Below are positions 31,454 through 39,050 of a DNA stretch of 64,000 nt, piece by piece. The stretch comes from CAZZEX01 sp964653285 (lineage in GTDB: Bacteria; Chloroflexota; Anaerolineae; B4-G1), in NCBI GenBank assembly GCA_964653285.1, contig CAZZEX010000003.1, forward strand, positions 26,078-90,077. Direction: 5' to 3'. The translations under genes and the position numbers were made by a program. The notes under the pieces are model-generated. The model was not told where the DNA came from and made no database searches. It was given only the letters and a program-made list of their open reading frames with translations. Positions within the stretch are counted from its first letter, which is position 1, and every line of letters begins with the position of its first letter.

Positions 31454-32893
31454 GTGGATAACCTGACGGTTGAAGTAGATACGCTGGCGCAGCAACACCT
31501 GGGCGACCGGGTCGTCCTCAAGCCCCTCACGCGCTGGAACGAGGCCTACAAGGAGTTTCCGCGCTACGTGATGGAGTACCTGTGCGCAAGATACGTGGAC
31601 CCGGGCAACCCCATCCCCGGCCAGATGCGGATTGACCGCCTCCTGAGCGAGCACTACGCCGAGAGCGAGGCCCGCGAGTTGATCAAGAGCCGCATCAAGG
31701 AACAGGGGGAGTATGTCCTGTTGGGGCAGTTGCAGGTGCGGCTCGACCAGGCTCGCGACCATTACTGGGCGGAAGTGCCGGCGCTGGGCGACAACTTCGT
31801 GCGCATCAGCCCGCGCGTCCTGAGCGATTACGGCGAACCGCTGCTATCCGGCGGAGCCTGGGGCACGATGAACATCGAGTACGACGCCCGCTACGAACTC
31901 AAGGGCCGCATCTACCCCTTCTTCATCCGCCAGTTCCGCCCCTTCCAGATCACCCGCCTGGACCTGGACGACTACGTCGAGAAGCGGAGCCTGTTCGACA
32001 CCGACACCTGGATCGGCCTCTTGATCCAGTCCATCGGCTTCAACCCCGACCGGCTGAGCGAGCGGGAGCGATGGCTGATGCTCCTACGGCTGGTGCCCTT
32101 CGTCGAGGCCAACTACAACCTGATCGAACTGGGGCCCCGCGAGACCGGGAAGACCTACACCTTCCGCAACACCTCCAGCCGTTCCTTCGTCATCTCCGGC
32201 GGCAAGGCCACGCCGGCCACGCTGTTCTACAACATCGCCACCCGCAAGATCGGCATCCTGGGCTACAAGGACGTCGTCTTCTTCGATGAGATCGCCAGCA
32301 CCCACTTCACTGATCCGGAGGCGACGATCAGCGTCCTCAAGGACTTCATGCAGACCGGCCACTTCAGCCGGGGGCGGCTGGAGTTCACGGCCCAGGCCAG
32401 CATTGTCCTGGGAGGCAATATTGACACCGACATGGAACGGCGGGAGCCTTCGCCGCGTTACCGCCATCACTTCGAGATCCTGCCGCCGGAGTTACAGGAT
32501 CCCGCCTTCCTGGACCGCATCCACGCCTTCTTGCCCGGCTGGGAGATGCCCAAGGTGCGCCCGGAGAACTATGCGACCGGCTACGGTTTCATCACGGACT
32601 ATATGGCCGAGATTTTCACCCGTCTCCGCCGCCGCAACTACCAGACCCACATCGCGGCCCACGTGGACTTTGGGGGGATGACCGGGCGCAACCAGGATGC
32701 AGTCAAGAAGACCACGGCGGGCCTGCTGAAACTCGTCTTCCCCCACCGCACCGCCGATGACCTGGAGCGGGATGAACTGGAGATGTGCCTGGCCCTGGCC
32801 GTCGAATGCCGCCAGCGGGTGCTGGATCAACTGGCGGTGATGTCGCCGGAGGAGTTTGGTGGGGTGAGGGTGGAGGTGAGGGTGGAGGAGTGA
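31454..32893 (+). CDS. brxL: BrxL-like AAA+ protein lacking the Lon protease domain
   Basis: The GTG at 31454 follows AAGGAGGAGG and gives 479 residues. The BrxL core is clear: IELGPRETGKTYTFRN (Walker A, Lys233), FVISGGKATPATLFYN, DVVFFDEIAS (Asp278, Glu279), FMQTGHFSRGRLEFTA, LGGNIDT, DRIHAFLPGWEMPKVRPE and TAGLLKLVFPH. Typical type 1 BrxL is near 680 residues with a C-terminal Lon-like Ser-Lys protease domain, which is absent here. The known BrxL is a DNA-binding AAA+ ring, so loss of the protease domain need not abolish function. It is the last gene of the operon. Confidence 0.88.
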   Translation: MDNLTVEVDTLAQQHLGDRVVLKPLTRWNEAYKEFPRYVMEYLCARYVDPGNPIPGQMRIDRLLSEHYAESEARELIKSRIKEQGEYVLLGQLQVRLDQARDHYWAEVPALGDNFVRISPRVLSDYGEPLLSGGAWGTMNIEYDARYELKGRIYPFFIRQFRPFQITRLDLDDYVEKRSLFDTDTWIGLLIQSIGFNPDRLSERERWLMLLRLVPFVEANYNLIELGPRETGKTYTFRNTSSRSFVISGGKATPATLFYNIATRKIGILGYKDVVFFDEIASTHFTDPEATISVLKDFMQTGHFSRGRLEFTAQASIVLGGNIDTDMERREPSPRYRHHFEILPPELQDPAFLDRIHAFLPGWEMPKVRPENYATGYGFITDYMAEIFTRLRRRNYQTHIAAHVDFGGMTGRNQDAVKKTTAGLLKLVFPHRTADDLERDELEMCLALAVECRQRVLDQLAVMSPEEFGGVRVEVRVEE

Positions 32894-33129
32894 GAGAGAA
32901 CCGGAACGAGCGTTTGCTCGAATTTGCAACGGGAGTATAATTGTACTGAATCCTGGTTACAGAAACGCGGCTTAGAGCCTGCTTCTGTAACTCCATTGAC
33001 AGAAAGTGGTTCGGCGTGCACAAAGACACCTACGTTGGCCTGCCTCGCTTGCTGCGTCAGCACGCCGAGGGCCAAATGGCGATGGCCTTCGAGCGGCTCG
33101 ATCAGTTGCGGGCCGGGCGCTGGTACGGC

Positions 33130-33558
33130 GGCAAGGCCGGACATCGAACGCGCGGCGGTGTGGTTGCGGGATAATCTGCTGACGGCCGGGTTTCCGAAGG
33201 CGGAGGTGATGCCCACGCCGGGCCATCCTGTCGTCCACGCGGAGTGGCTGGCTGCCGGGCCCGAGACTCCCACCATCCTGATCTACGGACACTACGACGT
33301 GCAGCCGCCCGATCCACTGGAACTGTGGGATACCCCACCGTTTGAGCCCACCGTCGTGGGCGACGACATCTTCTGCCGGGGGGGCGGCGGATGATAAGGG
33401 GCAGTTGTACGTTCACGTGAAGGTAGTAGAAGCGCTCAAGGAGACGGTGGGCGCGCCGCCGGTCAACGTCAAGTGCATCTTCGAGGGCGAGGAGGAGTCC
33501 GGCAATCCCTCGGGCTATAGTATTACCCGGCAACATTTGCGTTGTCCGCGAGAATCAT
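33130..33558 (+). pseudogene. M20 family dipeptidase remnant with frameshift
   Basis: One frame reads PDIERAAVWLRDNLLTAGFP, then TILIYGHYDVQPPDPLELWD and DDIFCRG. The next frame continues ADDKGQLYVHVKVVEALKE and VKCIFEGEEESGNPS. Both match M20 peptidases, with the metal-site GHYDVQP, DDKGQ and EGEEESG motifs. The shift falls in a seven-G run near 33378-33384, where one extra G breaks the frame. The N-terminal segment and the C-terminal half are missing, so it is a pseudogene. It lies just past the end of the BREX-like operon. Confidence 0.8.
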
Positions 33559-33563
33559 AATCT

Positions 33564-33595
33564 GCTACTTGCAGACTTGCAGACTTGCAGCTTTG
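33564..33595. repeat. Tandem ACTTGCAG words
   Basis: CTACTTGCAGACTTGCAGAC and TTGCAGCTTTGC give about four units with an 8-bp period, right after the M20 remnant. Confidence 0.7.
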
Positions 33596-33838
33596 CCGCG
33601 CTACGGAGTTCTTAGGAGAATAACCGCCACGAAGAGCACTGCCAAGAATGAAAGAGGTGTCTCATGTATGCTTTATCCCTACCCACCCACGACTTTTGTC
33701 CTATAGACATATCGCGCCACCTGTGGTATCATTGGGTTAGTTTCCAGTACAACAGTGGGGCAGACTCTTCAATCTGCCGCTCGGATAGGCTAGAGAGTGT
33801 GCCTCACATGTCGTTTTGCGCCACAAATCAGACTGCCG

Positions 33839-34531
33839 ATGGATGCGACACCTTCTTTGATCTATCTCATCCTCGCCCTGGCTACATTTGCTATCGCTGG
33901 GGGATTGCTCGTTTGGGTCGTGGGCTACATCAGAAGCCGAGGCAAAGGGAGTTCAAAAGGACGTGGATGGCCTCCGACCACTGTGGCACCAGCAGAGCCG
34001 GAGACTTCTGTGCTGGCAGGCGAACAGGAACTGCTGCGCATCTCGCGCACGAAGAAGGGCAGGCTGACCATCTTCGTGCAGGGCCGACGTTACCGTCACC
34101 TACGGGAGATTAAAGATCCACAGGTGGGACGCGAGACAATCGAAGCCCTCAAGGCCGTGCTGACCTTTGCCGAAGGCTGGCTACCCGCGCCCCGACAGAC
34201 ACCACCCCAGCCCGCCTCCAGGAAGTCTACCGTGGATGAGGAAACCTTTCTGGAGCGACTGCGCCGGAGTGATCTTTTTCCCGCAGGTGGCCCTGCCAGG
34301 ACGTCCCAGCCGGAGCCACTGATCCCTGTAGGGAAAATCAACGCCCTGGTGCAGAAACGACTACGGGAACGGCCAGACCTGGCCGGGCGACACATCTTCC
34401 TGACCACCAAAGTGGGCGGGAACCCGCTCATTTGCGTGAGCCAGCAAACCTTCGACGCTGTGGACGATATCCCCGACCCCCAGATACGAGCCCTGATCCA
34501 AGACGCCATCCGCGAGTGGGAGAGCGGCTAG
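33839..34531 (+). CDS. Membrane-anchored protein of unknown function
   Basis: The ATG at 33839 gives 230 residues with an N-terminal membrane helix (LIYLILALATFAIAGGLLVW, about 7-26) and a cytoplasmic basic region. A conserved-looking core follows: RISRTKKGRLTIFVQGRRYR and HLREIKDPQVGRETIEALKA. A second domain is near the C-terminus (INALVQKRLRERPDLAGRHI, IPDPQIRALIQDAIREW). I do not recognise the family. The spacer before it (33596-33838) shows no other gene. Confidence 0.65.
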   Translation: MDATPSLIYLILALATFAIAGGLLVWVVGYIRSRGKGSSKGRGWPPTTVAPAEPETSVLAGEQELLRISRTKKGRLTIFVQGRRYRHLREIKDPQVGRETIEALKAVLTFAEGWLPAPRQTPPQPASRKSTVDEETFLERLRRSDLFPAGGPARTSQPEPLIPVGKINALVQKRLRERPDLAGRHIFLTTKVGGNPLICVSQQTFDAVDDIPDPQIRALIQDAIREWESG

Positions 34532-34550
34532 CGCGGGCCCCAAGCAACAC

Positions 34551-34579
34551 AAAAAGCCGCCGCCTTTACCGGCAGCGGC
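34551..34579 (-). terminator. Intrinsic terminator downstream of the second zinc-ribbon gene
   Basis: On the minus strand GCCGCTGCC and GGCGGCGGC pair over 9 bp around GGTAAA, followed by TTTTTGTGTT. It sits 24 bp after the zinc-ribbon stop codon and could also block readthrough into the convergent plus-strand gene. Confidence 0.75.
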
Positions 34580-34602
34580 CCGATGCTCCGTGCCTGTCTG
34601 AT

Positions 34603-34842
34603 CTAACGTGATGACCTGAGAGCGCAGGTCGCGCACGAGGCCGAGGGCGTACAGGAGCCGCACGACGTCCCCGCCCCCGCGATCACCCCCTCGCTTCCAA
34701 CGGCCGAGAACAATGAGATCATACGGCACGTGTTCTCGCTGCCACACTTGGGGCACGCGATGGGCACATCGGCGTCCGACATCGCCCGCAGAGCGTCGAA
34801 GCACGTCTCGCAGTCGGAGCACTTATACTCGTATAGCGGCAT
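34603..34842 (-). CDS. FmdB-like zinc ribbon protein, second copy
   Basis: The 79-residue protein begins MPLYEYKCSDCETCFDAL and has CPKCGSENT as its second zinc pair. The tail is unusually Cys-rich (TSCGSCTPSASCATCALRSS), adding further possible metal ligands. An ATG three codons earlier is possible; the chosen ATG has GGAGGCT immediately upstream. It is a paralogue of the protein encoded at 10330-10530. Function is unknown. It is followed by a clear terminator. Confidence 0.8.
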   Translation of the reverse strand: MPLYEYKCSDCETCFDALRAMSDADVPIACPKCGSENTCRMISLFSAVGSEGVIAGAGTSCGSCTPSASCATCALRSSR

Positions 34843-34931
34843 AGCCTCCACCTCATCTTCCGCTTGCTCAGCCTTGCGGGCTCATTGTACCGCCGTTCAG
34901 CCTCACCGTCAAGGTTACCAGCGTACGCCCA

Positions 34932-36113
34932 CTACCCGACGAGGCCCAGCGCCTGGCCTACCTCCGCGAAGGTCGCCAGGACGCGACCGAGTTGCTCGTC
35001 GGTGTGGGTCGCCATGTAACTGGTGCGCAGCAGCGCCGACCCCGGCGGCACCGCCGGTGAGACGACCGGGTTGGTGTAGATACCGGCCTCGTAGAGCGCC
35101 TTCCAGGCTATGAAGGTGTGCATGTCGTCGCCAATGATGACCGGGATGATGGGGGTCTCACTGGCACCCACGTTGAAGCCCAACCGGCGGAACCCGGCCC
35201 CCATGCGCCTGCCGATCTGATTGACCCGCGCGATGCGCTCCGGCTCCTCCTGCATCACCTCCAGCGCGGCCAGCACGGCCGCCGCGTTGGCCGGCGGCAT
35301 ACTGGCGCTAAAGATCAGCGAGCGGGCATTGTGCTGGATGTAGTGGATCACATCCTCCGCGCCGGCGATGAACCCACCCAGGCTGGCGAAGGATTTGCTG
35401 AAGGTGCCCATTGTCAGGTCTACCTGGTCGGTGAGGCCGAAGTGAGCCGCTGTGCCGCGTCCCCCGCCTACCACACCCATAGCGTGGGCGTCGTCCACCA
35501 TCAGCCGCGCCCCGTACTTCTGGCACAGCGGCACGATCTCCGGTAGCGGAGCAATGTCGCCGCCCATGCTGAAAACACCGTCCACGACCACCAGTTTGCC
35601 CACCTCCTCTGGCAGCCCGGCCAGGACGCGCTCCAGATGAGCCATGTCGTTGTGGCGGAAGCGGCGCATCTCACCAAAGGCCAGCCGGCAGCCGTCCACG
35701 ATGCTGGCGTGGTCATCCTTGTCGGTGACGACGAAGTCGCTCCGGCCCACCAGCGCCGAGATGGTGCCCAGGTTGGTCTGGTAGCCAGTGGAAAAGACCA
35801 GCGCCGCCTCCGTGCCCACGAATTCGGCCAGCCGCCGTTCCAGTTCCAGGTGCAGTTCCAGCGTGCCGTTGAGGAAACGGGAGCCGGTGCAACCGGTGCC
35901 GTAGCGTTGCGTCGCTTTGATGGCGGCCTGGCGCACCCTGGGGTGCGTCGTCAGGCCCAGATAGTTGTTGGAGCCAATCATAATCAGGCGGTGATCGCCG
36001 ATGGTGACCTCGGTGCCCTCGCTGTCGGTGAGGGGGATGAAATAGGGATAGAGGCCGGCCGCTTGTACCTCCTTGGCCGCCGTGTACTGCCAACACTTCT
36101 CAAACAGATCCAT
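34932..36113 (-). CDS. Alpha-oxoamine synthase (KBL/AONS/SPT family)
   Basis: The 393-residue PLP enzyme shows the family motifs SNNYLGLTTHPRV, GTGCTGSRFLNGTLELHLEL, VFSTGYQTNLG, DDHASIVDG, VVDGVFSMGGDIAPL, VDDAHAMGVVG and the PLP-lysine segment TMGTFSKSFASLGGF. This family condenses an amino acid with an acyl-CoA: 8-amino-7-oxononanoate synthase, 2-amino-3-ketobutyrate CoA ligase or serine palmitoyltransferase. The start MDLFEKC and the length resemble bacterial serine palmitoyltransferase-like members, but the reaction cannot be fixed by reading. GGAGGG precedes the ATG. No biotin genes are nearby. Confidence 0.88.
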   Translation of the reverse strand: MDLFEKCWQYTAAKEVQAAGLYPYFIPLTDSEGTEVTIGDHRLIMIGSNNYLGLTTHPRVRQAAIKATQRYGTGCTGSRFLNGTLELHLELERRLAEFVGTEAALVFSTGYQTNLGTISALVGRSDFVVTDKDDHASIVDGCRLAFGEMRRFRHNDMAHLERVLAGLPEEVGKLVVVDGVFSMGGDIAPLPEIVPLCQKYGARLMVDDAHAMGVVGGGRGTAAHFGLTDQVDLTMGTFSKSFASLGGFIAGAEDVIHYIQHNARSLIFSASMPPANAAAVLAALEVMQEEPERIARVNQIGRRMGAGFRRLGFNVGASETPIIPVIIGDDMHTFIAWKALYEAGIYTNPVVSPAVPPGSALLRTSYMATHTDEQLGRVLATFAEVGQALGLVG

Positions 36114-36207
36114 CGAAATACCCTCCTTAATTCCACATGTCGCTAGTTGCGCATCATCTCAATATTTAGGGGCAAATAGTCCCCATCTGTCGCCGATGGT
36201 ATGGATG

Positions 36208-36228
36208 CGCCAACTTGTTGGCGTTTTT
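36208..36228 (+). terminator. Terminator-like hairpin without an obvious upstream gene
   Basis: CGCCAA-CTTG-TTGGCG is followed by TTTTT on the plus strand. No plus-strand gene ends nearby. A second hairpin, CCGAAAC-AA-GTTTCGG, follows at about 36262-36277. The region 36130-36365 otherwise holds no convincing gene; a small RNA is possible. Confidence 0.4.
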
Positions 36229-36365
36229 GCCGACCGAGACCCGTTTCCGCAAGACCGAAACAAGTTTCGGCATCCACATTCCCCAGTTTATTGAGCAGAT
36301 ACCTAGTTACGCTAATCTATATAACACGGTATTACAGCCAAAGTTTCCACGCTATGGCTACTTTC

Positions 36366-36665
36366 GCAGTATCGCAAAAGTCGGTGGTCCCCCCGTAGAG
36401 TATTGGTCGCTCGGCCCCGCCCGGACGTGAACGTCCGGGCTGAGAGAGCAAAGCCCTACGGGCTGAAATCCAGCCCCCGAAGGGGGCTTCGCTCTTTCAG
36501 CCGGGCGGTTTAGCGCCTGGCAAGGCGGCCGGAAGAACACCAACACCCAAGCGGGGGACTACCCAAAAGTCGCCCCGACGGCTAGCCGTCATTCTGAGCG
36601 TAGCGAAGAATCTCCCTCTGCTCTGGTGGAGACCCTTCGCTTCCCTTCACTGCGCTCAGGTGCAG
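36366..36665. mobile_element. MITE copy C, interrupted and 3'-degraded
   Basis: The left end GCAGTATCGCAAAAGTC matches the other copies. It is interrupted by a 181-bp element and resumes at 36572 with GCCCCGACGGCTAGCCGTCA and the usual interior. The right end (CACTGCGCTCAGGTGCAGG) diverges before the terminal repeat, so the boundary is approximate. Confidence 0.75.
36383..36563. mobile_element. Second small element nested in MITE copy C
   Basis: A 181-bp segment has terminal inverted repeats GGTGGTCCCCC and GGTAGTCCCCC and is bounded by a perfect 8-bp duplication CAAAAGTC (36375-36382 and 36564-36571), a sequence that is single in the other MITE copies. Inside are GGACGTGAACGTCC and CCCCCGAAGGGGG palindromes. 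It has no coding capacity. Confidence 0.8.
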
Positions 36666-36733
36666 GCCGGTGAGTGCGTACTGGTGGTGACGGTCTTCGC
36701 ATTGGCCCTACACTGATTGCATCTACCGCCAGA

Positions 36734-36912
36734 CCCACGACGGCCTACGCGCCGCTAGGGGTCGGGCACCATGTGGATCACCAAATCGCGCGCCGCGCAG
36801 CAGAGGCCCCTGGGCGCACATTGACCTACTCCGAGGAGTTCCCCTACGCGGAAGACCCACAGACGGTGCAGACGGCGTTGGCGAAGAGGCGAGGGCAAGC
36901 AGAGTTGGTGCT
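36734..36912 (+). pseudogene. PIG-L/LmbE deacetylase remnant
   Basis: The frame reads AYAPLGVGHHVDHQIARRAA and later TYSEEFPYAEDPQ, matching the segment of PIG-L family de-N-acetylases where the third zinc-ligand region (HxVDH) lies. The N-terminal HPDDE motif and the rest are missing. It stands next to the degraded end of MITE copy C. Confidence 0.65.
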
Positions 36913-36986
36913 GCTCTCCGGAGCGGTACTGGATACTGGATGCTTGATGTTCATCCGGCCAATCCGGGTGCCAGTTCGTCCATCGG

Positions 36987-38315
36987 TCACCTCGCCAGAA
37001 ACGGGATGATGAACTTAAACAGGCAGTACATGTCCAGCGCCGCCAGCCCAGCGAAAAGAGCGACCATCACCCAGGCGCGTGTTCGCTGTGGCAGAACTCT
37101 CGCCAGCATGCTCAGCCCCAACGCAGCCGCCATCCCGACGGGGATCAGGGCTGGAAAAAGGTAGCGGCCCTGATGCTGGACGAAGGTCAGGTTGTACCAG
37201 AAAAAGGAAAGAACAGTAAACAGACAAGAAACAAGAAGCAAGAGCAGGCTGGCGCGTTGGAGCGAGGTCAACCTGGGACGACGTCGGTCGAACAGCCACC
37301 ACAGGAAGCCAGCGACCAGGAGGGTGGCGAGAAATGCAAGAGCCTGGTAGATGCAAGCCGGAAGCACCACCTTCATCCAGCCAAATTGTCCCCAGAAACT
37401 CTGGAAGGTGGTGTGGGCCAGGCGGCCCAAAAGCCCACCCCAGCCGTAGAGCGCCAGCCATTCGGAGGAACGCGGTTGTCCTTCAACGACTCCGTTGTGC
37501 CGCGCCCACCCCAGCGGGTCACGCCAGCCATAGGTGAGCCCGTTGCGGATAAACCAGGGTGCAGAGAGCACCAGTGTCGGGACGAGCATCCAGGCCAGTT
37601 GTCCCACCGCCCATCCCCACGTCCGGCCATCTCGCCGCCAGCGGAGCACGACCGCGAGCACAGCCACTCCCACGACGACGTAGGCTGTCGTCTTGGTCAG
37701 TAACGCCGCCGCCAGCAGCAACCCAACTGGCCAGGGGCGGTCACGGCCTCCGCCGACGTAGACAACCAACGTCCACAGTGTACCCCCTACCACAAGTTCC
37801 GCCAGCGCGTCGTTCTCCACCCCGGCGGTCATAGCCACGTGCTGGGGGATGAACGCGATGAAGGCGGCCACCGTCAATGCCAACTCAGGCCGTGCGGGGA
37901 AGATCGCCCGCGCGGTCCCGAAAGCGACCACCAGCAACCCGGCCCCAAATAGCACCGACAGCAGCCGCAGCGGCAGTACCGCACCGCCAAAGAGCAGGTA
38001 GACCGGGATCGCCAGCAGATAGTAGAGCGGCGGCTGGTGATCCTCGTACTCCAGCGATTCGATGGAAAGTTCTGGCGGAAAGTCTCGATGGGTGAGTTGG
38101 TTCAACAACTCCTGGTCATAGTCGCCTGGTTCCAGGACTGGGAACCCCTTGCCCTCGGCCAGCGCACGGACGTAGTTGTAATGGGCGGGTTCGTCGGGCA
38201 CCTGCCAGGTGGGGGTGAGGGCCGCGTAGAGAACGCCAATCGTGGTATAAGCAGCAACGATGGCGACCAGGAGAGCGCGCAGGGGTGGTGCCACTGATTG
38301 GTTAGGTGCTCCCAC
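36987..38315 (-). CDS. Multi-pass membrane glycosyltransferase-like protein (GT39/ArnT type)
   Basis: The GTG at 38315 gives 442 residues with about 11 membrane helices. The first loop has the GT-C signature region PTWQVPDEPAHYNYVRALAE, with an acidic pair expected to be catalytic in this superfamily, and EYEDHQPPLYYLLAIPVYLL. Later helices include FIAFIPQHVAMTAGVENDAL. Such enzymes transfer sugars from polyprenyl phosphates on the outer face of the membrane. Substrate and acceptor are unknown. The convergent upstream sequence is a deacetylase remnant, and the ParE-type toxin gene follows 3 bp upstream on the same strand. Confidence 0.78.
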   Translation of the reverse strand: MGAPNQSVAPPLRALLVAIVAAYTTIGVLYAALTPTWQVPDEPAHYNYVRALAEGKGFPVLEPGDYDQELLNQLTHRDFPPELSIESLEYEDHQPPLYYLLAIPVYLLFGGAVLPLRLLSVLFGAGLLVVAFGTARAIFPARPELALTVAAFIAFIPQHVAMTAGVENDALAELVVGGTLWTLVVYVGGGRDRPWPVGLLLAAALLTKTTAYVVVGVAVLAVVLRWRRDGRTWGWAVGQLAWMLVPTLVLSAPWFIRNGLTYGWRDPLGWARHNGVVEGQPRSSEWLALYGWGGLLGRLAHTTFQSFWGQFGWMKVVLPACIYQALAFLATLLVAGFLWWLFDRRRPRLTSLQRASLLLLLVSCLFTVLSFFWYNLTFVQHQGRYLFPALIPVGMAAALGLSMLARVLPQRTRAWVMVALFAGLAALDMYCLFKFIIPFLAR

Positions 38316-38317
38316 TA

Positions 38318-38620
38318 CTATCCCATCACCTCTGCTAGCAGGTCGGCCAAGTCACCGTAGTCGTAGGGGGGGCGCTTACGCACGGTCAGGATACCTACCC
38401 ATTGGTCGGCCTCATCAATCAAATACACCACGCGCCAGCGGTCCAACCTTAGCCGCCGTAACTCGACATCGGTTTCTGACCACTCCAGCCGTTTGCCACG
38501 GAGCGGGCGCGGATCGTTTTTCAGGTCGTCTATCGCCCGTTTGACTCGCTGGCGCATGTGGCCTGGGAGATGTCTGACCTCGTGCCACACATCTGGCGGT
38601 ACCCAGACCTCATAACTCAT
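38318..38620 (-). CDS. RelE/ParE-type toxin
   Basis: The ATG at 38620, with GGGAGG 9 nt upstream, gives 100 residues; the ATG three codons earlier sits directly on the ribosome site. The RelE fold is visible: EVWVPPDVWHEVRHLPGHMR, AIDDLKNDPRPLRGKRLEW and RRLRLDRWRVVYLIDEADQW, then GILTVRKRPPYDY. RelE/ParE toxins cleave mRNA at the ribosome or poison gyrase. It overlaps the antitoxin gene by 11 bp, so the pair is translationally coupled. Confidence 0.85.
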   Translation of the reverse strand: MSYEVWVPPDVWHEVRHLPGHMRQRVKRAIDDLKNDPRPLRGKRLEWSETDVELRRLRLDRWRVVYLIDEADQWVGILTVRKRPPYDYGDLADLLAEVMG

Positions 38621-38843
38621 GCCGAACATCCTCCCAGCGGAGCCAACCGGCTGCCTCTGGATCGCCCCCTGCTGCTCTTAATTGCTCTAGAGCCCTCTGT
38701 GCTATCTGGATGTCTTCTATAGCCTCCAGCCACTCTACAAGTCCTTCCCACTCGTCAGCATCCAGTACAGCCAGGCGCCGCCCGCCTGCCGTCAGGAACT
38801 GAACAGAGGTCAATACCTCGCTCAATGTCGTTACCGCATTCAT
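38610..38843 (-). CDS. Antitoxin of the ParE-type pair (Phd/YefM-like)
   Basis: The 77-residue acidic protein has an N-terminal beta-rich segment (VTTLSEVLTSVQFLTAGGRR, LAVLDADEWEGLVEWLEAIE) of the Phd/YefM type, followed by a helical C-terminus (IAQRALEQLRAAGGDPEAAG) that would wrap the toxin. It precedes the toxin on the minus strand with an 11-bp overlap. A near-perfect promoter lies about 90 bp upstream. The CCTCCGTG-complement region gives a GGAGGAAAAA ribosome site. Confidence 0.8.
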   Translation of the reverse strand: MNAVTTLSEVLTSVQFLTAGGRRLAVLDADEWEGLVEWLEAIEDIQIAQRALEQLRAAGGDPEAAGWLRWEDVRHEL

Positions 38844-38930
38844 CGCTTTTTCCTCCGTGAGACAGAAACGCTATCCACCGTCCAGCCGATCTCAGGACGT
38901 AGCATCGTTACCCAATCTAACAGTCTTTAC

Positions 38931-38959
38931 ATTATAGCCTATCCACTTCAACTGTCAAC
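38931..38959 (-). promoter_or_regulatory. Promoter of the toxin-antitoxin operon
   Basis: Minus-strand TTGACA (38959-38954) and TATAAT (38936-38931) are both perfect, with a 17-bp spacer. This is the strongest sigma-70-type promoter seen in the window. Confidence 0.85.
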
Positions 38960-38993
38960 TGATTGTCACCCGTGCATCCGCACATGGGCCGAT

Positions 38994-39022
38994 TGACAAG
39001 CAGCGTCAACAGTGCTATCATA
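38994..39022 (+). promoter_or_regulatory. Promoter of the stalk protein gene
   Basis: TTGACA (38994-38999) and TATCAT (39017-39022) with a 17-bp spacer lie 28 bp before the start codon. It is divergent from the toxin-antitoxin promoter. Confidence 0.75.
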
Positions 39023-39050
39023 TCGCGGCTTCCCGTGACGGAGTTATCCA

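Noticed and set aside
32924..33130. Coding start of an intact M20 peptidase
   Set aside because: The frame from 32924 has no peptidase homology before PDIERAAVW and is Cys/Ser-rich, so the gene is a truncated remnant.
33664..34113. Plus-strand frame overlapping the membrane-anchored protein gene
   Set aside because: The overlapping frame with membrane helix and conserved-looking domains is preferred; this one is Cys/His/Arg-rich and patternless.
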